Origin: Selenomonas sp. oral taxon 126 | GTDB lineage: Bacteria > Bacillota > Negativicutes > Selenomonadales > Selenomonadaceae | Direction of reading: 5' to 3' | Length of the DNA stretch: 64,000 nt | NCBI RefSeq assembly: GCF_001683335.1 | Contig: NZ_CP016201.1 | Location: 1,319,528-1,383,527 of the forward strand | Part shown: piece by piece, positions 45,305 through 55,587 of the stretch | Numbering within the stretch: the stretch's first letter is position 1 | Layout of the letters: every line of letters begins with the position of its first letter | The notes under the pieces: model-generated | What the model was told of the DNA's origin: nothing | Databases searched by the model: none | What the model saw: only the letters and a program-made list of their open reading frames with translations | Made by a program: the position numbers and the translations under genes

Positions 45305-48300
45305 ATGTTGAGTGGATTGAAAGCACAGCGTCGCTTGGCTGTCTATGTTGCATTGGGGCTGTCTACTGGGGGGGGACTGTTGTTCTCCGCACCGTCGGCG
45401 TATGCGGCGGATACGCATGACTACACAGAAACGGCTGCAAGCATCAACGGCCTTGAGGGTACGGACAAGACCGGCTTCATGAGCGACAACAAGATCACGC
45501 TCGGAACGGAAGGCGGTCCGACGAATAAGCCGTTCAGTACCTATGGTACGATTTCTGGCGGCGGAAAAAAGACTGCTACAGAGGATGTCAGCAATAATAC
45601 GCTGACGATTCACGGGCTGCAGGTCAGCAATGGCAGCGGACAGAGCATCATTTACGGCGGCATCAGCGGTACGGGTGCAGTTACGAACAATCGCGTGTTC
45701 TTCAACAACGGTCTGTCGAAAGATCCCATCTACGGCGGCTTCAACGGCGCGTCCGCCACGAAGGAGGTCAAGGGCAACTCCGTCACCGTTGCAGGCGGCA
45801 CCGTGGAAGGTGACGTCCAAGGCGGCGGCACGGAAGGCACGGGCGCTGTCACGGGCAATTCCGTCACGCTCAAGGGCGGCACGTTCGGCGATGAAGCGAT
45901 GGGCGGCATTATACGCAACGCATCGAGCAGTGCCGATGTTACAGGCAATACGGTGACGATTTCAGGCGGAAAATTCACGAAGAACAATACTTTCATCTAT
46001 GGCGGCTATACGCAGGGTACAGGCAAAACGACGGGCAACACCGTTAACCTCGGCGATGGTGAGAATGCCATGGCGGCGGGAACGGATCTGACAAAGGTCA
46101 ATCTTGTCGGCGGCAACAAGTTCGATGTCACGGGCAATAGGCTCAATGTCAACGCCTCAGGCATCATTGCACGCACGGCGCAGAATTTTGAGAAGTACAA
46201 TTTCAACCTCACGAAGGGCGTTACGGTCGGAACGGATAATGCATCGATACTGAATAATACCATGCTCAAACTGACCGAAAATAATGTGCTTGGCAGCAGC
46301 AATCAGGTTCAGTGGAAGAATATCACGCTGAACGCAGAAAAGTGGCATGACGATAAGACTCGCTACGGCAAAGTCGGCACGGTGCAGATGCTCTGGGGAG
46401 CGTCCGGCAGCACGCTGAAGGTCTTCCACGATGCGAAGATGGATCGCAAAGCGACAAGCGGCGATTTTGAATACCGTATGTATGCGGATGTCACGAATGC
46501 TCCGATATTTGGCGGCTACAATCTCTTGACCTATATCCGCGCTGACATCAATCGTTTCCAGAACGCCGATGCGACGGCGAACAACGTCACAGGCACAGCT
46601 GTCTATGGCGGCTATTCGAGTCTCGGCAATACGACGACGGAAAACAAGATCAAGATCACGAATACGAACAATACGAATCTGAATGTCTACGGCGGCTATA
46701 CAGCGGGCGCGGGTGATTCGACGAAGAATACGGTCACGATAGCGGGCACGAGCAAGGTCAAAAACGTCTATGGCGGCTATGTGACGGCGGCGAACGCCAA
46801 GGCGGATGGCAATACCGTCAATATTGAGTCGGGCGGCACGGTCAGCGGTCATATTTATGGTGGATATGCCAATGGCAACGGTACGACGACGAACAATACG
46901 GTCAATCTCGGCGATGCCGACCATACGGATTTCGCGGGCACGACGCTCACGAACAGCGAAATCCACGGTGGGAATAAGGCGGCGACGGGCAATACCCTCA
47001 ACGTCAACGCGAAAAACATCACGGTGAAGTCCGTCAACCACTTTGAAAACTACAAGTTCAAACTAAGCAGCGCGACCACGTTCGGCGATACGATGCTGAC
47101 CGTGACGGATGCGGGCGACTTCAGCGGGACGGGGGTTGACTTTGACAAGATCACCGTGGATCGGGCGGGGCTTTCAGAGGCTTCGAACACGCACGGCATC
47201 CAGAGGCTAACCCTGCTCAAACGAAATGGGATGCTGAAGTTCAACAACTATGTGGCGCGCGAGCTTGGCAGTGCAACCGATACGCATGAATTCGGTCTTG
47301 TGACCGATACGGGCACAAAAACGGCGCATGCCCTCATGCTGGAGGCGAGCCGATTCAAGGGCAGCAATGTCACCTATGACGGCACAACACCGACGTTCGG
47401 CGGTGAGGTCTATGGCGGATTCTCCCGCTTTGGTCATACGACGACGGGTAATACGCTGACAGTGACGGGGAAGCCCACATCGGGAACGCCGCTCTCATAT
47501 GCCTACGGCGGCAAGAACGAGGGCGCAGCAGGCGCGGTCACGGGCAATACGGCGACGCTCAATCTCCCGAACAACAATACCGCGATCAAGGATGTCTACG
47601 GCGGTAAAATCACGAACGCAGCCAATGCGGGCGAGGTCTCGGGCAATATCGTCAATATGAAGCAGGGCACGGTGGAGTATGCGGTCGGCGGGCAGACCAA
47701 CGGTACAGGTGCGGCGAAGAACAATACGGTCAATCTCACGGGCGGCACGGTGACGAGGGAGATCTATGGCGGTCTCAGCGAGAAGGGGGCGGCGACGGGC
47801 AACACAGTCACGATCTCGGGCGGCACGGTTGGCAGTTATACTCCTGCCGATGTCTACGGCGGCAAAAAGCTGGTGCTGAATGCCGGCAGCAGCACGTCGA
47901 ACAATACGGTGAATCTCGGGGCGGAGGACGGCAGCTATACGGCAGACCTCACCAAAGCAAATATTCACGGCGACAACTCCACGGACGGTGCGGTGAACAA
48001 CAATACGCTGAACGTCCGCGGCAAGAATATCACGGTCAACAGCGTGGATAATTTTGACAAGTATAAGTTCACGCTGAACAACAACATCAAAGATGGCGAT
48101 ACGATGTTGACGCTGAAGAACGGCGGCTTTGGCAGGGAGATCGACTTCGCGAACAATTTCGGTCTGGATACGTCGAAGCTGACGGGAAAACCAACCGGCC
48201 TTATTACTCTTGTCAAGAGTGCGACGGGGACGCTGAAGTTCAAGTCAGGTTACGTGCCGCGTGATCTCGGCAGCACGGACAATGTCGAGTACTTCGTCGG

Positions 48301-51300
48301 CACCGACACAGGGGAACGTGAAGGCTTCTCCGTCATCATGGGGTACAATATCTTCAAGGGAAATACGTGGACGTACGACGGCACGAATCCGCCGAATGCG
48401 AAGGAACTGTTCGGTGGTGTCTCCTACAACAACCACACGACGGAGAGCAATACGCTCACGATCACGAACACCTCCACGACGGAATGGGTTGGCAAGACCT
48501 ATGGAGGCAAGACGGCAGGACGCACGGGCGGTGCCAAGAACAACCGCGTCGTCGTTGAGAATACGGGAGCCGGCAGAGGTATCACCAACGTCTACGGCGG
48601 TGCGGTCACGAATGAGAAGAACGCTACGGGCACGGTGACAGGCAACAGTGTCACGCTGAAAAATGGTCGTACTAGCACGGTCTACGGCGGCTATACGCGA
48701 GGCAAGGGCGCGGTCGGCGGCAGTGCGAACGGCGAGGGCAATGCGGTGACGCTTGAGAATGGCGTAGCGGGCGATGTCTACGGCGGTGCCATCGACAATT
48801 CGGACAGCACGGCCGCTGTCACGGGCAACAAGGTCACGATCCAAAACGGTACATACAACCGGCTCTATGGCGGTCATACCAAGGGCAAGGGTGCGGCGCA
48901 GAACAATGAGGTCACGATCTCGGGCGGCACGAGCAGCGATGATGTCCACGGCGGCTACACGCATGACGGCGGCGCAGCGACGGGCAACGGCGTGACGCTT
49001 ACGGGCGGCACGGTCACGGGGACGATCTACGGCGGCTATACAAATAACGGCGGCGATGCCACGGGCAACACAGTGACGCTCACGGGCGGCAAGGTGACGG
49101 ATAAGGTCTACGCCGGATACGCGGACGGTGGCGGTGCGACCACGGGCAACACGGTAAATCTCGGCAATGGAACAGGTTTCTCTGAGGGTGCCGATTTTTC
49201 GGGTACCTCCATCTATGGCGGCAACAAAGCTGACGTGACGGGCAACACGCTGAACGTCAAGGGCAAGAACATGACCGTCAAGACGGCGGGCAAATTCGAG
49301 AACTATACTTTCTATTTGGGGAATGATGTAAAGGACGGCGATACGCTGTTGACGTTCGCGCAGGCGGGCGGATTTGACGGTGATGCCGCAGACTGGTCGA
49401 AGATCACGCTCGATGCGGATAAACTCCATGCGTGGAGCGCGGGCAAGCAGCGCACGAATACCATCACGCTGCTCAATGCTGCAGGTATGACGTTCACGGG
49501 TGCGGCAAATCAGCGTCTCCTCAGCGTTCATGACGGCATGGAGTACGGTGTGCGGACGGATAACGTCGGCTCTGCGACGGCGAGCAAGATCTTCCTTGAG
49601 GCGAATCGTTTCAAGAACGGCGTGGTTGACTTTACCGCCGCGACAACGGGCGAGGCGCTCGGCGGCATTTCTCATTTCGGCAATACGACGGAGCACAATA
49701 CGCTGACGGTCAAGAGTCTCGCCGCAGGTGCGCACAGTGCCTACGGCGGCAAGACGATGGGCGCGGCGGGCGGCTCAATCAAGAATACAGTCACGGTTAC
49801 AGGGACGGGCGCAGGTACGCTGACGAACATCTATGGCGGCTATGTTGATAAGGCTGCGAACAGCGGTGATGTGACGGGCAACCGTGTGACGCTCACGGGC
49901 GGCACTGTCACGGGTGCGGTCTACGGCGGCTACACGAAGGGCAGCGGTGCGACCACGGGCAATACGGTCAACATCGGTGCGGACCCGACGACGCTGAAAC
50001 AGGGCGATACCTCGACGCTCGCGGCGGGCACGAACCTCACGAATGCGGAGCTTTACGGCGGCAACAAGGGCGCGGCGGGCAATACGCTGAACGTCACTGT
50101 GAAGGATGCTGCGGCGAAGAAGGCGCAGAACTTCGAGAAGTATACGTTCTACCTGACGAACTCCGTTGCGGCGGACAAGCCCAAGAGCGGCAAGATCGAG
50201 GATGCGTTCACCAAGACGCGCGGCACGATGCTGTCCCTTGCGGACGGGTTCGACGGGCAGACGGTGGACTGGAACAACGTCACGGTCGATACGTCGAAGC
50301 TCTCCGCCGACAAGACGCTCGGCGCGATCACACTGATGAAGAGTGGGACTGCGGGCAAGCTGAAGTTCTCGAACTACGCCGTGAAAAATCACGCAGTGAG
50401 CGGCGACTATGAGGTTGTTCAGCGCACGGATACGACGGATACGGGGACGACAGTCAACGCGACGACGGTACTCATTGACGTGAACCGCTTCCGTAACGGT
50501 GAGGTCGTTTATGACGGGGTCAATCCGAACGCCAAGACGTACAGCGGCGTTTCCTACGGCGGCAATACGGCGGAGAAGAATACGCTCACGATCACGGGCA
50601 TTGCCTCCGGCAAGACGGTCAAGTACCTCTCGGGTGGACGCTCGGAGGGGGCTGCGGGTGGTGCGGTAAACAACACCGTAAATCTCGTCGGCACGGGCGC
50701 GGGTACGCTGGAAGAGGTGTACGGCGGCTATATCGGCAAGACAACGAACTCTGCGAATGCGACCGGCAACACGGTCAACATCGCGGGCGGCACAGTTGCA
50801 AAAAATATCTATGCGGGCTACACGAACGGCACGGGCAAGACCACGGGCAACACCGTCAACATCGGTTATACAGACGAGAAGAAGGTGTTCCATGCGGTTG
50901 CTGACGGCACGAAGGTCATAGGAACCATCTACGGCGGCAACAAGTCTGCCGAGGGCAATGTGCTGAATGTGCGCGGCGCGATTACGGCGGGGCAGATTGC
51001 GAACTTTGAGCGTCTGAACTTCACCGTGAACAAGGATACGGTGGGCAAGACGCTGCTGACACTCAATGGCGGCGCTGCAACGAGCGGACTTGACTGGAAG
51101 AAACTCACGGCACAGGTCGGCACGACCGATCTGCCGACGAAGAGCTATGCCGCGACACGCGTCACGCTGATGGCGAATGAGCAGGGCATTGAGTTTACGA
51201 ACTACGACAAGGCAAAGGAGCTTGTCGCGGGCGAGGCCTATGAGTTCTCTGTTGACAGGGCGTCCGACGGCAAGTCTGTCTATGCGGACGGCTATCGGTT

Positions 51301-53098
51301 CAAGGACAACAAGACGGCGTCCTATGCGGCGTCGGACGGCACGCATGACCTTGCATGGGGCGGACGCTCGGAGCAGGGACATGCGGCGGAGGGGAACGTG
51401 CTCACCGTCACGGGCGGCACGATCACGGATACGGCGTACGGCGGCACCTCGCGCAAGGGGGCGGCGAAGCAGAACCGGCTCGTCATGCGCGGCGGTACGG
51501 CACAGAACCTCGTCGGCGGCTTTGGTGCGTCGGCGTCGGATAACGCGGTGGACATCTTCGGCGGCAGCGTCGGCGGTGATGTCTACGGCGGACGTGCGAC
51601 CGGGGGTGTGGCATCCGGCAACACGGTGAATCTCTACGGAGGGGTCAAGATTGGCGGCGTGATCCACGGCGGCGCAGGCAATGCGAACAGCACGAACAAT
51701 ACGCTTGCGGTGCGCTCGTTCGGCACGACGGCGAAGGATTTTGACGGTGTGCAGAATCTGCATTTCTACCTGCCTGCGGGAACGACACCTGCAGAGACGC
51801 GGACGATGCTCACGCTCACGAATACGGGCGAAAAGAACATCCGGGGGTTGCATCTCGGCGTCGGCATTGCGGGCGATGCGAAGGCGTTCCGTCCCGGCGA
51901 TGCGGTCAGCCTGCTCAAGGTGGGCGGTACGCTGACGACGGATGATGCACTGAAAAACGTCGGCAAGGATACGATGAAGGCGTCGCAGGGCTCTGTTCTC
52001 GACTATACACTCAGCCTCGCAAAGCGCGGGGAGAATGAGCTCATTGCAACGGTTGAGAAGGTTGAGATGAATGCGCGCAGTAAGTCGCCGGTCGAGACGC
52101 GCGTGGCGGCGAGCGCACTGCTGAACGCAGGTGCAGACCTCCTCTCGCATGTCGGGTATACAGCTGCGGCTGAGGCGGCTGCTGTGATCTCGGCGGGGAC
52201 TGCTCCCGCTCCTTCCTCCGTCGAGGGCGTGCGGAACACGAATGCAGGACTTGCGGCTGCGGGTACTGCGGCATCTGCCGGTGCAAATGCGTCGGCGGCA
52301 GGCAGCGGTGCATTCCAGCTGTGGGCGGCGCAGGGCGGCTCGAATATACGGGTGCATTCCGGCTCCCATGTGGATGCAAAGGGCTGGAACCTCAACGTCG
52401 GCTTTGCACGCGCAAACAAGATGGGCGATGCAACGCTGACCTACGGACCCTTTGTCGAGTATGGGCGCGGCACATATGACTCCTATCTGGACGACGGCAC
52501 GCACGGCAGCGGCAAGATGAGCTATATCGGCGGCGGCATGATGGCGAAGCTGACGCACGAAAACGGACGCTATGTTGAGGGCAGCGTGCACGCGGGGCGT
52601 GTGCGGAGCGACTACACGGGCAGCGGCGACGCTGCGGCGCTGAGCTATGACAACTCGAACACGTACTGCGCCGGACACGTTGGTTTCGGTCAGGAATGGA
52701 AGCTCGCGGGCGGTGACCGCATCGAGGGCTATGCAAAGTATTTCTACTCCCATCAGGGCGGCAGTACGACGAAGCTGCGCTCGGGCGCAGAGTTCGACTT
52801 CGGCGGTGTGGACTCGCACCGTCTGCGCGTCGGCGCACGCTATACGCACGCGGACAGCGCAAACAGCGAGGTCTACGCGGGGCTTGCGTACGAGTATGAG
52901 TTCAACGGAGATGCAACGGCGATCTATCAGGGCTACAGTACACCGAGCCCGTCGCTCGGCGGCGGCACGGGCATCCTCGAGCTTGGTTATCGCTTCGCAC
53001 CGAAGGACGGCCGCGTCAGCTACGGCGTGAACCTCATGGGCATGACCGGTCAGCGCGAGGGTATCGCGGGCGGTGCACAGGTAACGTGGGCGTTCTAA
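45305..53098 (+). CDS. Giant type V autotransporter 2
   Basis: 2597 residues. Signal peptide with KAQRR and cleavage near APSAYA (residue 34). The passenger alternates beta-helix repeats (GNTVTL-x-GGxVxGxxYGGYT) with a long insert module (NFxxYxFxL ... DTMLTL ... NRFxNGxVxYDG) whose joints fall at about nt 46550, 47350, 48350, 49605, 50485 and 51292, giving six supermodules of roughly 270-420 residues against three in autotransporter 1. The C-terminal 265 residues (from GWNLNVGFAR context) form a barrel ending WAF, closely matching autotransporter 1. ATG 45305 follows GGAGGAGGA. Probably exported to the cell surface. Confidence 0.9.
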   Translation: MLSGLKAQRRLAVYVALGLSTGGGLLFSAPSAYAADTHDYTETAASINGLEGTDKTGFMSDNKITLGTEGGPTNKPFSTYGTISGGGKKTATEDVSNNTLTIHGLQVSNGSGQSIIYGGISGTGAVTNNRVFFNNGLSKDPIYGGFNGASATKEVKGNSVTVAGGTVEGDVQGGGTEGTGAVTGNSVTLKGGTFGDEAMGGIIRNASSSADVTGNTVTISGGKFTKNNTFIYGGYTQGTGKTTGNTVNLGDGENAMAAGTDLTKVNLVGGNKFDVTGNRLNVNASGIIARTAQNFEKYNFNLTKGVTVGTDNASILNNTMLKLTENNVLGSSNQVQWKNITLNAEKWHDDKTRYGKVGTVQMLWGASGSTLKVFHDAKMDRKATSGDFEYRMYADVTNAPIFGGYNLLTYIRADINRFQNADATANNVTGTAVYGGYSSLGNTTTENKIKITNTNNTNLNVYGGYTAGAGDSTKNTVTIAGTSKVKNVYGGYVTAANAKADGNTVNIESGGTVSGHIYGGYANGNGTTTNNTVNLGDADHTDFAGTTLTNSEIHGGNKAATGNTLNVNAKNITVKSVNHFENYKFKLSSATTFGDTMLTVTDAGDFSGTGVDFDKITVDRAGLSEASNTHGIQRLTLLKRNGMLKFNNYVARELGSATDTHEFGLVTDTGTKTAHALMLEASRFKGSNVTYDGTTPTFGGEVYGGFSRFGHTTTGNTLTVTGKPTSGTPLSYAYGGKNEGAAGAVTGNTATLNLPNNNTAIKDVYGGKITNAANAGEVSGNIVNMKQGTVEYAVGGQTNGTGAAKNNTVNLTGGTVTREIYGGLSEKGAATGNTVTISGGTVGSYTPADVYGGKKLVLNAGSSTSNNTVNLGAEDGSYTADLTKANIHGDNSTDGAVNNNTLNVRGKNITVNSVDNFDKYKFTLNNNIKDGDTMLTLKNGGFGREIDFANNFGLDTSKLTGKPTGLITLVKSATGTLKFKSGYVPRDLGSTDNVEYFVGTDTGEREGFSVIMGYNIFKGNTWTYDGTNPPNAKELFGGVSYNNHTTESNTLTITNTSTTEWVGKTYGGKTAGRTGGAKNNRVVVENTGAGRGITNVYGGAVTNEKNATGTVTGNSVTLKNGRTSTVYGGYTRGKGAVGGSANGEGNAVTLENGVAGDVYGGAIDNSDSTAAVTGNKVTIQNGTYNRLYGGHTKGKGAAQNNEVTISGGTSSDDVHGGYTHDGGAATGNGVTLTGGTVTGTIYGGYTNNGGDATGNTVTLTGGKVTDKVYAGYADGGGATTGNTVNLGNGTGFSEGADFSGTSIYGGNKADVTGNTLNVKGKNMTVKTAGKFENYTFYLGNDVKDGDTLLTFAQAGGFDGDAADWSKITLDADKLHAWSAGKQRTNTITLLNAAGMTFTGAANQRLLSVHDGMEYGVRTDNVGSATASKIFLEANRFKNGVVDFTAATTGEALGGISHFGNTTEHNTLTVKSLAAGAHSAYGGKTMGAAGGSIKNTVTVTGTGAGTLTNIYGGYVDKAANSGDVTGNRVTLTGGTVTGAVYGGYTKGSGATTGNTVNIGADPTTLKQGDTSTLAAGTNLTNAELYGGNKGAAGNTLNVTVKDAAAKKAQNFEKYTFYLTNSVAADKPKSGKIEDAFTKTRGTMLSLADGFDGQTVDWNNVTVDTSKLSADKTLGAITLMKSGTAGKLKFSNYAVKNHAVSGDYEVVQRTDTTDTGTTVNATTVLIDVNRFRNGEVVYDGVNPNAKTYSGVSYGGNTAEKNTLTITGIASGKTVKYLSGGRSEGAAGGAVNNTVNLVGTGAGTLEEVYGGYIGKTTNSANATGNTVNIAGGTVAKNIYAGYTNGTGKTTGNTVNIGYTDEKKVFHAVADGTKVIGTIYGGNKSAEGNVLNVRGAITAGQIANFERLNFTVNKDTVGKTLLTLNGGAATSGLDWKKLTAQVGTTDLPTKSYAATRVTLMANEQGIEFTNYDKAKELVAGEAYEFSVDRASDGKSVYADGYRFKDNKTASYAASDGTHDLAWGGRSEQGHAAEGNVLTVTGGTITDTAYGGTSRKGAAKQNRLVMRGGTAQNLVGGFGASASDNAVDIFGGSVGGDVYGGRATGGVASGNTVNLYGGVKIGGVIHGGAGNANSTNNTLAVRSFGTTAKDFDGVQNLHFYLPAGTTPAETRTMLTLTNTGEKNIRGLHLGVGIAGDAKAFRPGDAVSLLKVGGTLTTDDALKNVGKDTMKASQGSVLDYTLSLAKRGENELIATVEKVEMNARSKSPVETRVAASALLNAGADLLSHVGYTAAAEAAAVISAGTAPAPSSVEGVRNTNAGLAAAGTAASAGANASAAGSGAFQLWAAQGGSNIRVHSGSHVDAKGWNLNVGFARANKMGDATLTYGPFVEYGRGTYDSYLDDGTHGSGKMSYIGGGMMAKLTHENGRYVEGSVHAGRVRSDYTGSGDAAALSYDNSNTYCAGHVGFGQEWKLAGGDRIEGYAKYFYSHQGGSTTKLRSGAEFDFGGVDSHRLRVGARYTHADSANSEVYAGLAYEYEFNGDATAIYQGYSTPSPSLGGGTGILELGYRFAPKDGRVSYGVNLMGMTGQREGIAGGAQVTWAF

Positions 53099-53120
53099 GG
53101 GGATATTGATTTTTGGGAGA

Positions 53121-53162
53121 GGGCTGTTGCACGAAGTCATTTTGACTCCGCATAACAGCCCT
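53121..53162. terminator. Terminator hairpin of autotransporter 2 (beside R3)
   Basis: GGGCTGTT ... AACAGCCC with inner AGTC/GACT arm; the arm GGGCTGTTGCACGAAGTC is homologous to the hairpin beside R1. Confidence 0.75.
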
Positions 53163-53181
53163 TGTTCGTATGAGCGTTCAA

Positions 53182-53310
53182 AGCGCCCCTTCCACCGCTT
53201 CGCGGTCCCCCTCCCCCGTACCGCACGGGGGAGGCTTTGCATTACGGCATATTAGCTTCCCCCGTCGAAACGGGGGAAGTGGCGAGTGAAACGAGCCGAT
53301 AGGGGCGCTC
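53182..53310 (-). repeat. Dispersed repeat R3 (full length, inverted)
   Basis: Reads in reverse AGCGCCCCTATCGGCTCG through to AAGGGGCGCTTTGA; both internal C/G hairpins are present. Orientation opposite to R1. Confidence 0.85.
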
Positions 53311-53355
53311 TTGCAACAGCTCCTTTCTGTATACAGAATTATTTTCATTGGGCGG

Positions 53356-53384
53356 TTGCGTGTCCGGTGGAATCGTTCTATAAT
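53356..53384 (+). promoter_or_regulatory. Promoter of the small unknown gene and ddh
   Basis: TTGCGT (53356-53361), 17-bp spacer, TATAAT (53379-53384). Confidence 0.65.
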
Positions 53385-53426
53385 AAGTAACGCCCGTGAG
53401 GGCAGTAGATAAAAGAGGTGATACGA

Positions 53427-53741
53427 GTGAGTGATACGTACAGTGTCGCCATCAGCTATGGCGACGTTCTCGGCTGGATTGACTACGATGCGTCCGTGCG
53501 ATCTGCAACGGTGAACCTTGCGGATGAGAAGGGACGCGCGGCTGCGGAGGCTTTCCTCGCGACCGATCATGAGGTCGAGGTGCCGCATAAGACGCTGATG
53601 GACTTTACAAAGGAGACCGTTACGCCGCTCGCGGACTGCGAGAGTTTCAAATTGGCTCTTACGCGCCTGTGGAATGAGACGAACGTCCAGGTGGACTGGT
53701 CGCGGCCGGTTGACTATGTGAAGGCACACCCGCACTACTGA
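53427..53741 (+). CDS. Small protein of unknown function
   Basis: 104 residues from GTG 53427 (AGAGGTGAT upstream; GTG 53418 possible). Reads like a compact cytosolic alpha/beta domain (SVAISYGDVLGWIDYDASVR) with a C-terminal helix (CESFKLALTRLWNETNVQVD). No signal peptide, membrane segment or recognised motif. Probably co-transcribed with ddh, 68 bp downstream. Confidence 0.65.
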   Translation: MSDTYSVAISYGDVLGWIDYDASVRSATVNLADEKGRAAAEAFLATDHEVEVPHKTLMDFTKETVTPLADCESFKLALTRLWNETNVQVDWSRPVDYVKAHPHY

Positions 53742-53809
53742 GGAAAGTGTATTTGGCATTTTCTGCGATTGATTTACGCCGTCCGGGGGGGATGGTGGGA
53801 GGAGTTTTT

Positions 53810-54790
53810 ATGATTCGTATTGGTATTCTTGGCTATGGCAATCTTGGACGCGGCGTGGAGTACGCCGTTGAGGCAAATGCAGATATGGAACTCGTCGCGA
53901 TCTTCACGCGGCGCGACCCCGCGTCGGTGCAGCCGCGCACGAATGTGCCGGTTGTCCATGCGGACAAGGCGGCAGAGTGGAAGGACAAGGTTGATGTTCT
54001 CATCCTCTGCGGCGGTTCTGCGACCGATCTGCCCGCGCAGACGCCCGCGTTTGCAAAGCTGTTCAACGTGGTGGACAGCTTTGACACGCACGCAAAGATT
54101 CCCGCGCATTTCGCGGCGGTGGATGCGGCGGCAAAGGCGGCGGGGCATGTCGGCGTGATCTCGGTCGGCTGGGATCCGGGCATGTTCTCCCTCACGCGCT
54201 CCTATGCGAATGCCGTTCTCACGAACGGTGCGGACTATACGTTCTGGGGGCGCGGCGTGAGTCAGGGGCACTCGGATGCGATCCGCCGCATTCCGGGCGT
54301 GAGGGATGCCAAGCAATACACCGTTCCCGTACCCGCCGCGCTCGAGGCTGTGCGCAGCGGCTCGAACCCGACGCTCACGACGCGTGAGAAGCATACGCGC
54401 GAGTGCTATGTCGTGCTTGAGGAGGGCGCGGATGCAGCGGCGGTCGAGAAGGCGATCGTGACGATGCCGAACTACTTCTCGGACTACGATACGACCGTGC
54501 ATTTCATCAGCGAGGAAGAACTCCTGCGCGATCATGCGGGTCTGCCGCACGCGGGCTTTGTCCTCCGCTCCGGCGCGACAGGGGCAAATGGGGAGAACAA
54601 GCACATCATCGAGTTCAGCCTGAAGCTCGACTCGAACCCCGAGTTCACGGCGTGCGTCCTCGCCGCCTATGCGCGTGCGGCGCATCGCCTCGCCTCTGAG
54701 GGTGTGACGGGCTGCAAGACCGTCCTCGACATCGCCCCCGCCTATCTCTCGGCGAAGAGCGGCGACGAGCTGCGTGCCTCGCTGCTGTAA
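53810..54790 (+). CDS. ddh: meso-Diaminopimelate dehydrogenase
   Basis: 326 residues. NADP-binding start IRIGILGYGNLGRGVEYAV, DSFDTHAKIPAHF, VGWDPGMFSLTRSYANAVL, FWGRGVSQGHSDAIRRIPGV and the C-terminal NPEFTACVLAAYARAA are hallmarks of the Ddh family. Catalyses one-step reductive amination of tetrahydrodipicolinate to meso-DAP for cell wall and lysine. Starts at ATG 53810 behind GGAGG. Confidence 0.96.
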   Translation: MIRIGILGYGNLGRGVEYAVEANADMELVAIFTRRDPASVQPRTNVPVVHADKAAEWKDKVDVLILCGGSATDLPAQTPAFAKLFNVVDSFDTHAKIPAHFAAVDAAAKAAGHVGVISVGWDPGMFSLTRSYANAVLTNGADYTFWGRGVSQGHSDAIRRIPGVRDAKQYTVPVPAALEAVRSGSNPTLTTREKHTRECYVVLEEGADAAAVEKAIVTMPNYFSDYDTTVHFISEEELLRDHAGLPHAGFVLRSGATGANGENKHIIEFSLKLDSNPEFTACVLAAYARAAHRLASEGVTGCKTVLDIAPAYLSAKSGDELRASLL

Positions 54791-54810
54791 TATCATAGTG
54801 TGTGTTTTCA

Positions 54811-54845
54811 AAGTGCCTTGCGCATCGTGCGCGAGGTACTTTTTA
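54811..54845 (+). terminator. Terminator after ddh
   Basis: AAGTGCCTTGCGCA / TGCGCGAGGTACTT (two G-T pairs) then TTTT. Confidence 0.85.
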
Positions 54846-54885
54846 ACAGAAAAAATTTTGTTGTTTTCAGAAAGGAGGGGCGGTC

Positions 54886-55512
54886 ATGGGACTGCTTCGC
54901 AAATTTTTTAGTAATTGCGGGAAACCGCAGGGACGAATGGGCCGGGTCGTCGTTGCGATGATGAATCGTGGTCATGCGGGCACTGCGGCGTGGGGCTTTT
55001 CGCATCTCGACCTGCAAGGGAATGAGGAGGTGCTTGACTGCGGCTGCGGCGGCGGGGCGAACATCGCCGTGTTCCTGCGGATGGTGGACGAGGGACATGT
55101 GACGGGGCTGGACTATTCAACGGTCTCCGTAGCGAAGTCGCGTGAGGTGAATCGTGCGGCGATTGATGCGGGACGCTGTGAAATCGTTCAGGGGAATGTG
55201 CGGGAGCTGCCGTTTGATGATGCTCGGTTCGATGTCGTGACGGCGTTTGAAACGGTGTATTTCTGGCCGGAGATTGCGCGCTGCTTTACCGAAATTCATC
55301 GTGTGCTGAAAGCGGGCGGCGTGTTCATGATTACGAACGAGACGAGCGGAAAGACGGGCGCACATGAAAAGTGGCAGAAACTCGTTGATGGACTGTCTGT
55401 CTATACGGGTGAGGAACTTGAGGCACTGCTCACGGGCGCGGGATTTGCACGCGTGGAGATTGATGAGGATTTGAAGGCAGACCGCCTGAACGTTCGGGCG
55501 TATAAAGCGTAG
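54886..55512 (+). CDS. Class I SAM-dependent methyltransferase
   Basis: 208 residues. Motif I VLDCGCGGGANIAVFLR, motif II-like GLDYSTVSVAKSREVN, then FDVVTAFETVYFWPEIARCF and LKAGGVFMITNETSG. UbiE/Methyltransf_11 type fold; acceptor unknown. GAAAGGAGG precedes the ATG. Flanked by terminators, so it is a single-gene unit. Confidence 0.85.
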   Translation: MGLLRKFFSNCGKPQGRMGRVVVAMMNRGHAGTAAWGFSHLDLQGNEEVLDCGCGGGANIAVFLRMVDEGHVTGLDYSTVSVAKSREVNRAAIDAGRCEIVQGNVRELPFDDARFDVVTAFETVYFWPEIARCFTEIHRVLKAGGVFMITNETSGKTGAHEKWQKLVDGLSVYTGEELEALLTGAGFARVEIDEDLKADRLNVRAYKA

Positions 55513-55530
55513 CAGTCTTTTTGATACGAT

Positions 55531-55561
55531 AAAAGCGTCCCGCAACTGACGGGACGCTTTT
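55531..55561. terminator. Bidirectional terminator
   Basis: AAAAGCGTCCCG-caactga-CGGGACGCTTTT lies between convergent methyltransferase and XRE antitoxin genes; A and T tracts on both sides allow function on both strands. Confidence 0.92.
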
Positions 55562-55587
55562 ATACTTTCATCTGAGCCGTTTTTTTG

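Noticed and set aside
36987-53098. Regularly spaced GGC-rich repeats that could be mistaken for a CRISPR array or tandem DNA repeat
   Set aside because: They are degenerate at DNA level and lie in frame inside two long open frames; they encode beta-helix repeats.
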